From: DATESZ01 sp035283845 | Lineage (GTDB): Bacteria > Desulfobacterota > Syntrophia > Syntrophales > JACQWR01 | DNA: 6,249 nt | Reading direction: 5' to 3' | NCBI GenBank assembly: GCA_035283845.1 | Contig: DATESZ010000014.1 | Coordinates: forward strand, 1 to 6,249 | Shown: positions 1 to 4,886 of the stretch, one piece after another | Layout: every line of letters starts with the position of its first letter | Position numbering within the stretch: the stretch's first letter is position 1 | Notes under the pieces: generated by a model | Databases searched by the model: none | What the model was told of the DNA's origin: nothing | What the model saw: only the letters and a program-made list of their open reading frames with translations | Position numbers and translations under genes: made by a program

Positions 1-122
1 GCCCAGGTCGGTTTGAGCCAGGACGACAATCCCAAGATGACTCCGCCACCAGCCAGGCCCTGAAGAAATCGCCGACGAGATAGACTCGGTAAAATAAGGG
101 AAGGTTGGAGAATACGCTTCAT
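1..122 (-). CDS. Tat-exported protein, CopA/PcoA-like multicopper oxidase, N-terminal part only
   Basis: Only the first 40 codons plus two bases are inside the window; the gene continues beyond position 1. The ATG at 120-122 opens a frame whose residues 14-20 read LSRRRFL, a classic twin-arginine (Tat) motif. It is followed by a Gly/Leu-rich hydrophobic stretch (QGLAGGGVILGLSSWL, residues 21-36) and KPTW plus the first two bases of an Ala codon, which looks like the run-up to a signal peptidase site. The combination SRRRFLQGLA-GGG is typical of CopA/PcoA periplasmic copper-resistance multicopper oxidases, which oxidise Cu(I) or bind copper. That assignment rests on the signal region alone, because no copper ligands are visible. 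Other Tat substrates remain possible. It is the only ATG of this frame after an upstream TGA, and its Shine-Dalgarno is weak. The neighbouring Met-rich secreted protein and small membrane proteins fit a copper-handling role. Confidence 0.72.
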   Translation of the reverse strand, partial: MKRILQPSLILPSLSRRRFLQGLAGGGVILGLSSWLKPTW

Positions 123-263
123 CTTGATCGGCCATCTTCAGCTCTTGGGTATCGAGATTCGCCACCTTGATTCCCGCCGACTTGCAAATCGTCGTCTTCC
201 GATACTCCGCAGGACATAAGCTTTGTCATTCTGAAAATATAGGGTCTTGCATCTCTGTTGCAG

Positions 264-290
264 CTCCCTGTGTCCTCCGTGGTTATTTTT
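264..290 (-). repeat. Possible dispersed intergenic repeat (ACCACGGAGGACACAGGGAG)
   Basis: Between the 139-aa membrane protein and the CopA-like start, the minus strand reads AAAAATAACCACGGAGGACA-CAGGGAG. It resembles the ACCACGGAGGACACGGAG-type short repeats I recall from intergenic DNA of several bacterial groups, including Desulfobacterota. Only one copy is visible here, so repeat status is unproven. The GGAGG core is too far (18 bp) from the next ATG to be an obvious ribosome binding site. Confidence 0.25.
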
Positions 291-295
291 ATGTT

Positions 296-715
296 CTATG
301 CCTTTATATTCAAATCATATAAAGCCTTTCCGATGAAAAAATCTCCCCAGGATATCCCAATATCCGGCAATGTTGACTTTATCAGCCACTCCTGGATTGG
401 TACAGATTTAGCCGTCAGCTCTACAATACTGAAATGTGCCATGAATACGGTCCCATATATGACTATCATGCCGTTTAGAACATACCCGAAAACCGCGGTC
501 TTTCGTGATGCGAAAAGCGCAGTTACCACAACTGCATCAATCAATGGGAACAGGAACGTAAGAAAATGGGTGCTGTCAAATCTTATTTGTGACGGGTCAT
601 GCGCCGTGACCATAAAGTTATGGATCCTGTAGTGAAGCAAAAGCCCGGAAATCGCCAGTAAAAAAAGGGCCGCCAAAAGCACCTTCCTCGTCCATTGCAG
701 ATCCTTAGTATCCAT
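296..715 (-). CDS. Conserved-type small integral membrane protein of unknown function (139 aa)
   Basis: I do not recognise a named family. The protein has a short charged N-terminus (MDTKDLQWTRK) and clear hydrophobic helices at about residues 11-28, 50-69 and 75-97. A weaker, partly amphipathic segment lies at about 112-135, giving three or four membrane passes. A loop with HYRIHNF (28-34) and several His residues (28, 32, 39, 50, 94) lies near the helix ends; metal binding is only a guess. The start is well supported: AGGAGAGG at 720-727 sits about 7 bp ahead of the ATG. It lies between the frameshifted two-helix gene upstream and the Tat/CopA-like gene downstream, all on one strand. It is probably co-transcribed from the promoter at 1112-1140. 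A 124-aa plus-strand frame over the same DNA is a shadow. Confidence 0.82.
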   Translation of the reverse strand: MDTKDLQWTRKVLLAALFLLAISGLLLHYRIHNFMVTAHDPSQIRFDSTHFLTFLFPLIDAVVVTALFASRKTAVFGYVLNGMIVIYGTVFMAHFSIVELTAKSVPIQEWLIKSTLPDIGISWGDFFIGKALYDLNIKA

Positions 716-719
716 TCAT

Positions 720-727
720 CCTCTCCT
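720..727 (-). promoter_or_regulatory. Ribosome binding site of the 139-aa membrane protein
   Basis: The minus strand reads AGGAGAGG, with the ATG at 713-715 about 7 bp after the AGGAG core. An overlapping out-of-frame ATG at 717-719 gives only a four-codon frame, so the 715 start is preferred. Confidence 0.7.
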
Positions 728-828
728 AAACCGGCATGACGGCTACTTCACGTATTCGTCACCTTCAGGGTTATGAAAATCGCCTTATTCTCCGTTTCCG
801 GGGGCAAGGGGGAAATTTTCACGGTAAA

Positions 829-1069
829 TCAATGCGTGTGAAATTCGAATTCAACCATGTGCCCCAGATAGAACGTCAGTCCTATCATGAAGATATGAAG
901 AATCCACCATCCAAGCGTAAATCTCAGAAAGTATTTGATCACCTTAACTCCAAAGTAAGTGCCCAAGGATATAGACCGTTGCTATCCCTGCCATGTGAAT
1001 TATCCACCACCATGGCCTTAGAAACCCGATCCCCTTGTTAAAGCTATCCCAACTCATACTCATTTCCAT
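829..1069 (-). pseudogene. Two-helix membrane protein gene interrupted by a one-base frameshift
   Basis: From the ATG at 1067-1069 the frame encodes 41 residues: MEMSMSWDSFNKGIGFLRP, then a Trp-rich hydrophobic helix (WWWIIHMAGIATVYILGHLL), then WS and TAA at 944-946. A second frame overlaps and continues as YFGVKVIKYFLRFTLGWW, a second helix ILHIFMIGLTFYLGHMV and EFEFHTH, stopping at 829-831. Removing one base near 950-955 (minus-strand TTACTTTGGAG) would join them into a coherent 79-aa protein with two transmembrane helices. The second frame has no start of its own except a Met inside its helix. This is therefore either a true pseudogene, a sequencing or assembly indel, or less likely a recoding site. 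The start could also be the ATG at 1063 or 1057. It is the first gene after the strong promoter at 1112-1140 and lies about 110 bp before the 139-aa membrane protein gene. Family not recognised. Confidence 0.65.
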
Positions 1070-1111
1070 CCGGTTATTTTTTTGATAAGACCTTCCTTCC
1101 TTTGTGGAGAG

Positions 1112-1140
1112 AGTGTAATAAAAGCTGTCTTGTATGTCAA
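1112..1140 (-). promoter_or_regulatory. Near-consensus sigma-70 promoter
   Basis: The minus strand shows TTGACA (1135-1140), exactly 17 bp, then TACACT (1112-1117). The -35 box is perfect and the -10 box matches four of six bases, including the key TA and final T. Predicted transcription would begin near 1105, about 35 bp before the first ATG of the broken two-helix gene, and run on through the 139-aa protein into the Tat/CopA-like gene. It lies just after a probable terminator, as expected for an independent transcription unit. Confidence 0.65.
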
Positions 1141-1154
1141 AGTAATATTTGGTA

Positions 1155-1187
1155 AAAAAAATAAAGGGGATGTTCTATTTTCCCTTG
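1155..1187 (-). terminator. Probable rho-independent terminator after the Met-rich gene
   Basis: On the minus strand, right after the TAA of the Met-rich gene, AAGGG (1182-1186) can pair with CCCTT (1164-1168) across a 13-base loop. This is followed by TATTTTTTTT (down to 1154). The stem is only 5 bp, so strength is uncertain. The U-tract and its position between a stop codon and a new promoter support it. Confidence 0.5.
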
Positions 1188-1640
1188 TTACTTCCTCCCT
1201 TTCTCCATGGATTCCAGAAGCCGATCCATCGTATTCATACGCTCCTGCATCTTTTTCATTAACGCTGCGTCCATATTGCCTTTGGCCATTTGTTTCGACA
1301 TCCCCCGCATGGTGGCGGACATCTCATCCATGATCTTGGACATCTCCTGCATTTTTTTCCTGTCCATGATATTTTGCTGTTCCATGCTTTGGGACATCTT
1401 CTGCATCATCCCGTTCATTTGGTTTATCATCCCGGTCATGTCACGCATCATTTCCTGATTCATCATCTGCCCACCCATCATTTGCTGAGATTGCTGTGAG
1501 CCCGTCATTTGTTGTGCACCCATCATTCCTCCGGCTGGTTGTTGCTGGCCTCCCGTCATCCCGTCACCACCCCTCTGGGCCAAGGCCGTTACTGCCACGA
1601 AGCCGACAACTATCGCTGCTGGTACAAAAAACTTTTTCAT
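1188..1640 (-). CDS. Secreted methionine/glutamine-rich protein, probable copper/silver-binding or periplasmic helical protein
   Basis: This 150-aa protein starts with a clear Sec signal peptide (MKKFFVPAAIVVGFVAVTALA, probable cleavage ALA|Q at 21/22, no lipobox Cys). The mature part is extraordinary in composition: about 32 Met and 20 Gln in the 150 residues. Residues 22-65 are Gly/Gln/Met repeats (GGMMG, QQMMGGQMM, NQEMM). Residues 66-150 are a Met-dotted, charged, predicted helical or coiled-coil stretch (for example MDRKKMQEMSKIMDEM), ending KGRK. Met-rich periplasmic segments bind Cu(I) or Ag(I) in copper-resistance proteins such as CopA/PcoA-associated factors. That role is inferred here from composition and from the CopA-like neighbour, not from a recognised domain. 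The start is firm: AAAGGAGG at 1646-1653 lies at ideal spacing. There is no Cys or clear His cluster. Two plus-strand frames over it are shadows of the repetitive code. Confidence 0.88.
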   Translation of the reverse strand: MKKFFVPAAIVVGFVAVTALAQRGGDGMTGGQQQPAGGMMGAQQMTGSQQSQQMMGGQMMNQEMMRDMTGMINQMNGMMQKMSQSMEQQNIMDRKKMQEMSKIMDEMSATMRGMSKQMAKGNMDAALMKKMQERMNTMDRLLESMEKGRK

Positions 1641-1645
1641 ACTTT

Positions 1646-1653
1646 CCTCCTTT
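1646..1653 (-). promoter_or_regulatory. Strong ribosome binding site of the Met-rich gene
   Basis: The minus strand reads AAAGGAGG five bases before the AAAGT-ATG start region at 1640. It is nearly the perfect anti-16S complement and indicates high translation. Confidence 0.75.
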
Positions 1654-1667
1654 GTAAAATTTAATTG

Positions 1668-1865
1668 CTACCAGTTAATCTTAACGACCCTTTTTTCGCA
1701 ATTAAACCTTTCCCGCCCCAAAATCCCCCTTATTTTTTTAAAAATGAAGAATATGTGGCGTGTAAAGGGATAGATGGTATCTTTAATTGTGCGGTTGAGA
1801 AACTTGAACTGGCGAGAATAACCGCTGTTTTTCGTCAAATCCCAGATATCATCCTTGCTGATCAC
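1668..1865 (-). CDS. Doubtful small basic protein (65 aa, GTG start)
   Basis: An open frame from the GTG at 1863-1865 encodes a basic, aromatic-rich peptide (ISKDDIWDLTKNSGYSRQFK near the start, FTRHIFFIFKKIRG in the middle, ending VKINW). It stops about 15 bp before the strong ribosome binding site of the Met-rich gene. No domain, signal peptide or Cys motif is recognisable, and the upstream ribosome binding site is poor (AAAGAG). It sits between the Cys-rich mini-gene and the Met-rich gene on the same strand. It may be real, a decayed remnant, or chance; the plus-strand 98-aa frame over it looks no better. Confidence 0.22.
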   Translation of the reverse strand: MISKDDIWDLTKNSGYSRQFKFLNRTIKDTIYPFTRHIFFIFKKIRGILGRERFNCEKRVVKINW

Positions 1866-1894
1866 TCAGAGAATCTCTTTGGGGGAAAAGTACG

Positions 1895-2020
1895 TCAGGC
1901 GGAGAAACATGGGCTTATAAAACTTCCCGGCCCGCGTGCTCCGGATTTATCCATACATTGAGGACAGCAGGGTTCCCCCGTCTCCGTTTCTTTTCCACAG
2001 AGTGTGCAGTTGTTCTTCAA
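1895..2020 (-). CDS. Tiny Cys-rich zinc-ribbon-like protein (41 aa, TTG start)
   Basis: The frame starts at TTG (2018-2020) 7 bp after an excellent Shine-Dalgarno AGGGAGGA (2028-2035). It encodes KNNCTLCGKETETGEPCCPQ followed by CMDKSGARGP and a tail ending SPCFSA, stopping at TGA 1895-1897. Cysteines lie at 5, 8, 18, 19, 22 and 38. The C-x2-C-G ... C-C-P-x-C pattern is that of a minimal zinc ribbon with two Cys knuckles. Such mini-proteins bind Zn or another soft metal, but partner and function are unknown. No ATG is available in frame. From about residue 33 another frame reads KFYKPMFLRLTYFSPKEIL, which looks more protein-like than the actual tail. A frameshift that shortened the C-terminus is therefore possible. 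It is upstream of the Met-rich gene on the same strand. Confidence 0.55.
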   Translation of the reverse strand: MKNNCTLCGKETETGEPCCPQCMDKSGARGPGSFISPCFSA

Positions 2021-2027
2021 TGTAAAT

Positions 2028-2035
2028 CCTCCCTG
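2028..2035 (-). promoter_or_regulatory. Ribosome binding site supporting a TTG start
   Basis: Minus-strand AGGGAGGA lies 7 bp ahead of the TTG at 2018-2020. An overlapping ATG-initiated frame upstream gives only 10 codons, so this site decides the start of the Cys-rich mini-gene. Confidence 0.55.
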
Positions 2036-2118
2036 AGAATATCTGTCATTCAGGCCCTCTATCAGGTACGGGGTAAACTACAGAAGGAATCCAGTAGTTT
2101 TAAGTAGTTACCTGCTTT

Positions 2119-2150
2119 CTGGATTTCTGCTTTCGCAGAAGGAATGACGG
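2119..2150. repeat. REP-like dispersed hairpin element
   Basis: The sequence CTGGATTTCTGCTTTCGCAG followed by AAGGAATGACGG contains a perfect 6-bp stem, TTCTGC (2125-2130) with GCAGAA (2135-2140), around a TTTC loop. It is a variant of the very common proteobacterial intergenic repeat CTGGATTCCCGCTTTCGCGG-GAATGACGG, with compensatory changes in both arms. A second partial copy of its right end (CAGAAGGAAT) occurs at 2081-2090. The element lies between the right-hand and left-hand gene blocks and may act as a transcript-stabilising or terminating hairpin. Confidence 0.6.
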
Positions 2151-2181
2151 CTTTTGCGAGAACATTTTATTAGTCTGCCCC

Positions 2182-2475
2182 CTAAAGCAACGCATGTGCC
2201 AGAAGCCTCAAAACCTGATGGAAAGCAGTAACATACGGTAATATAAGGATAAAATAATTTGCGATGAAAGTATTATCTGACGATGATTTCCAGTAGGTGC
2301 GGTTTTTTTTCGCACCGGGAAATCGTTTCAGGAAGAAAAAGAGACTTTTTTCCCAGGAATCAAATTTATTATTCCGGTAGACATAGCGGAACGCTTCGGA
2401 TACTCCGCCGGATATGTTCGCCTGTTGAGACATCAGTTCACAACCGGCAAATTCGACCTGTTTAAAGCGATACAC
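2182..2475 (-). CDS. Hypothetical 97-aa protein, uncertain
   Basis: The frame opens with GTG at 2473-2475, only 5 bp beyond the stop of the large membrane transferase gene. It encodes a basic, aromatic N-terminal part (residues 1-65, with YVYRNNKFDSWEKSLFFFLK and many Lys/Arg) and a hydrophobic tail (about 69-96, IANYFILILPYVTAFHQVL) that could be one membrane helix. I recognise no family. The ribosome binding site is weak, so translation would rely on coupling to the preceding gene. Met15 (CTG-ATG) is an alternative start. It contains a curious 6-bp inverted repeat around a T-run (2296-2316). It might be a genuine last gene of the operon, a decayed remnant, or chance. Confidence 0.3.
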   Translation of the reverse strand: MYRFKQVEFAGCELMSQQANISGGVSEAFRYVYRNNKFDSWEKSLFFFLKRFPGAKKNRTYWKSSSDNTFIANYFILILPYVTAFHQVLRLLAHALL

Positions 2476-2480
2476 CTAAA

Positions 2481-4886
2481 CTACTTAAGACGAATGAACA
2501 TGGCTGCTGACAGGAGATAGAGTGCCAGGGCAGCAAATAGCACAGACTTGAAGCCCCACCCTATGGCGATTAATACCGTCGCCGAACTTCCCATTACGGA
2601 GAAAAAGCCGTTTATACCCCAGGCCCAGGGGATGATCTCTCCCCCCCTTCCTCTTAATTCAGTAAGCCCGGAGGGGAAGGGGATGCCCATGGGTATGGCA
2701 AGCGGGAAAATGAGTAAACTGCAGATAAACATCCGTATCCATAAGGACAAGCCGGCGAGGACGTCTTGCAACCACCAGTCAAAAGTCGAGAAAACGATTA
2801 CCATGATACCAATACAAGAGATACACCCCCAGATATGTCTTGATGTCACTTTACCGATTCTTCTGGCAAGCAAGCTCCCGACCCCTGAATATACAAGAAA
2901 TGAACCGATAACGACACTTGCCGAAAAGACAGGGTCGTAGAGATAGCGAATGAATTGCTGCAGGATAGACATTTCGAGAAGCATGTAGGCCATCCCCAGG
3001 GCGCCAAAATAGATAAAAACAGGCACAAGACCTCCGGAAGGGTGGCGTATGAGATGAATGGGCGCCAGGATGAAGACCATACCAAGAAGAAAGAGGATGG
3101 CCATCGTGATAAAGACCAAGATATAGCCCCAATCCATAAAGGGAATCCAGTGGCGGCCCAATGTGCCAAGGTATCGCTTCAGCATCTCAATCTTGAAAAA
3201 GTGAGAAAAGAAGGGCCTGTCGTCCGTAGCAGGCCTAATATAGAAGGGATATCCTCTGTAAAACTGTTCCCGTGCAGCGGGTGAGAGAAGTCGGACTGCG
3301 GCAAGGTAGAAATAACTTTTTTCTAATTTGTTGAAAATATTTGTTTCTTCTTCCTTTACCCCCGGGTAGTAGCAGAGATCGAAAAGGCGGCTTTTACAGA
3401 AGGCCTTGACCGCTTCAATCTCCTCATGACGGAAGGTTCCATTTTTGACCAGGATTGCCGCCGTCTGCCAGCTCCTCACCATGATGATAGACCGGGAGGG
3501 TGCGTTTTTCCCGTGGGCCTCGATGGCCTCTATTGCCATGGCCAGGAGCTTGATATTGTCCCGCGGGGGATTTTTGATCCACCGGGAGATACTCAATATT
3601 CCCTCCGGCTTGAGATGCGAGAGACAGGTTTCCAAAGCCTCTGTGGTAAAGAGATAATTCTCATTGAGGGAATAGACACCTGCCGAAGCGGAGCTCATAG
3701 ATTCCAACAGGCTGATCTGGATCAAGTCGAACGACTGCGCTGTTCTCTCCAGGTATCCCCTCCCTTCCTCAACAAAGACACGGGAAGATCCGGGACGATA
3801 GATATCTCCACTGAAGCTTCGATAAGGTCCCTTCATCAGGGCGACAATATCCCTGTTCATCTCTACGACGGAGACGGTTTGCGCAAGATGGTACCTGGCA
3901 TTGAGTATCTCCGTTCCTGAACCACCGCCGATAATCAAAACCTCCGGGTTATGGAGAAGCTTATAGGCGAGTGAACTGGTACGGTAGTCCAGGAAACACA
4001 GATCCTCTAAATTTCCATTAAACCGGTTTATGGCGCCGGCGGTATTGCCGTCGAGAAAGAGACCCTTCTGGCGCGGTAATGGGCAGGGGCAGTTGAGACT
4101 CAGGTCGGGCAGGTAATGAAAAGCCTGACTATCCAGAACTGTCACCAGCCCGAGGGGCCCAAATCTTTCCCATTCTTTTTTCGCTTCCGTGAGATTGGCG
4201 GCCTGGGAGAGGTCTTTAAATTTTGTCATTTCGAGAGGCGTATGGCGTAAGAGGAGGAAATAGAGCAGCACAGCGGAGGCCATGATAATGCCGCTCGCCA
4301 GTTTCCGGATGCGACTGTTGCTCATGATAAGGCTTGTGCTGACCGCGATAATCGAGATAATAAGGGTAATTTCGTGGGGACCGAGACGCAGAGTGGTTAA
4401 TAAAGCGATAAGACTCCCCAGTCCGGAACCGGTTAAATTGACAAAATAGATCCGGTAGGCATGATCCGCAAAAACTGAAAAACTGAGACCAATATAGAGG
4501 GCGCCAAGGAAAAAGGGGATGAGGATGGAAAGACAGAGGTATATGAGATTGAAGATTTCGTGCGTACGCCAGATAATCATCAGGGGGTTGAATTCTATTG
4601 TCCGGAGAAAGTAGATATTTGCCCATATCGCGGACGTAAGGAGAAGGGGCAGGGTAAATAGAACCGCCGAAAGGTGATTTTTTAACCACCCTTTAAATAT
4701 AAGAACAAAAGTGCCGCTTGTTCCGAATCCCAGCAGGGCAATGCTGATGATTAAATAGGAGAAATGGTACCAGTACTGGATAGAAAGTAGTTTAACCAGG
4801 AGGATCTGATAGGCAATCAGGACAGAGGAGATAAGGAAGATCGAACTCTGGATACGCTTTAAGGACAGGTGGGATACCATAGTCAA
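2481..4886 (-). CDS. Multi-pass membrane protein with central spermidine-synthase-like (SAM-binding) domain
   Basis: This protein of about 800 residues has three parts. Residues about 12-212 hold six or seven hydrophobic helices (YWYHFSYLIISIALLGFGTS is a family-typical stretch). Residues about 240-565 are a spermidine/spermine-synthase-type Rossmann domain: nucleotide loop VLIIGGGSGTEI at 316-327, acidic VVEMN at 340-344, and a C-terminal ATDDRPFF at 553-560. Residues about 586-800 are a second membrane domain with PFPSGL (736-741) and WAWGINGFFSVMGS (754-767). In true aminopropyltransferases the segment after the fourth strand carries the catalytic Asp (as in VDSTDP). Here it reads FDLIQISLLESM (386-397), so ordinary polyamine synthesis is unlikely. 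It is better called a membrane-embedded SAM-dependent transferase of unknown substrate. The start is TTG at 4886 (overlapping the TGA of the methyltransferase) or, more likely, ATG at 4878-4880 (799 aa, 2 bp after that stop). No Shine-Dalgarno is evident, implying translational coupling. Confidence 0.88.
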   Translation of the reverse strand: MTMVSHLSLKRIQSSIFLISSVLIAYQILLVKLLSIQYWYHFSYLIISIALLGFGTSGTFVLIFKGWLKNHLSAVLFTLPLLLTSAIWANIYFLRTIEFNPLMIIWRTHEIFNLIYLCLSILIPFFLGALYIGLSFSVFADHAYRIYFVNLTGSGLGSLIALLTTLRLGPHEITLIISIIAVSTSLIMSNSRIRKLASGIIMASAVLLYFLLLRHTPLEMTKFKDLSQAANLTEAKKEWERFGPLGLVTVLDSQAFHYLPDLSLNCPCPLPRQKGLFLDGNTAGAINRFNGNLEDLCFLDYRTSSLAYKLLHNPEVLIIGGGSGTEILNARYHLAQTVSVVEMNRDIVALMKGPYRSFSGDIYRPGSSRVFVEEGRGYLERTAQSFDLIQISLLESMSSASAGVYSLNENYLFTTEALETCLSHLKPEGILSISRWIKNPPRDNIKLLAMAIEAIEAHGKNAPSRSIIMVRSWQTAAILVKNGTFRHEEIEAVKAFCKSRLFDLCYYPGVKEEETNIFNKLEKSYFYLAAVRLLSPAAREQFYRGYPFYIRPATDDRPFFSHFFKIEMLKRYLGTLGRHWIPFMDWGYILVFITMAILFLLGMVFILAPIHLIRHPSGGLVPVFIYFGALGMAYMLLEMSILQQFIRYLYDPVFSASVVIGSFLVYSGVGSLLARRIGKVTSRHIWGCISCIGIMVIVFSTFDWWLQDVLAGLSLWIRMFICSLLIFPLAIPMGIPFPSGLTELRGRGGEIIPWAWGINGFFSVMGSSATVLIAIGWGFKSVLFAALALYLLSAAMFIRLK

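Noticed and set aside
1..225. Minus-strand frame reading EYRKTTICKSAGIKVANLDT across the left edge
   Set aside because: It has no convincing start and overlaps out of frame with the much better Tat-signal frame starting at 122. It may be a remnant of an upstream gene but cannot be supported.
258..632. Plus-strand 124-aa frame
   Set aside because: It is antisense to the 139-aa membrane protein, which has a strong ribosome binding site and membrane-helix pattern; this frame shows no domain.
753..827. Minus-strand GTG-started 24-codon frame (KISPLPPETENKAIFITLKV) after the broken two-helix gene
   Set aside because: It slightly resembles the start of FixH/YtkA-like domains, but is too short, has no ribosome binding site and ends before any domain forms.
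736..1041. Plus-strand 101-aa frame
   Set aside because: It lies opposite the frameshifted two-helix gene. Its composition is random-looking and it has no good ribosome binding site.
1207..1499. Plus-strand His- or Ile-rich frames opposite the Met-rich gene
   Set aside because: Antisense of Met (CAT) codons yields His and Ile runs; these are artefacts of the repetitive coding sequence.
1188..1500. Repeated CATCAT/ATCATT-like words as a tandem repeat or CRISPR array
   Set aside because: The repetition is explained by runs of Met codons in the minus-strand gene; there is no regular repeat-spacer pattern.
1665..1961. Plus-strand 98-aa frame
   Set aside because: It has no domain and no ribosome binding site, and it overlaps the better supported minus-strand Cys-rich mini-gene.
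3426..3920. Plus-strand 164-aa frame and other frames within 2548-4689 on both strands
   Set aside because: All lie inside the membrane transferase gene, whose SAM motif and helices are clear; these are shadows.
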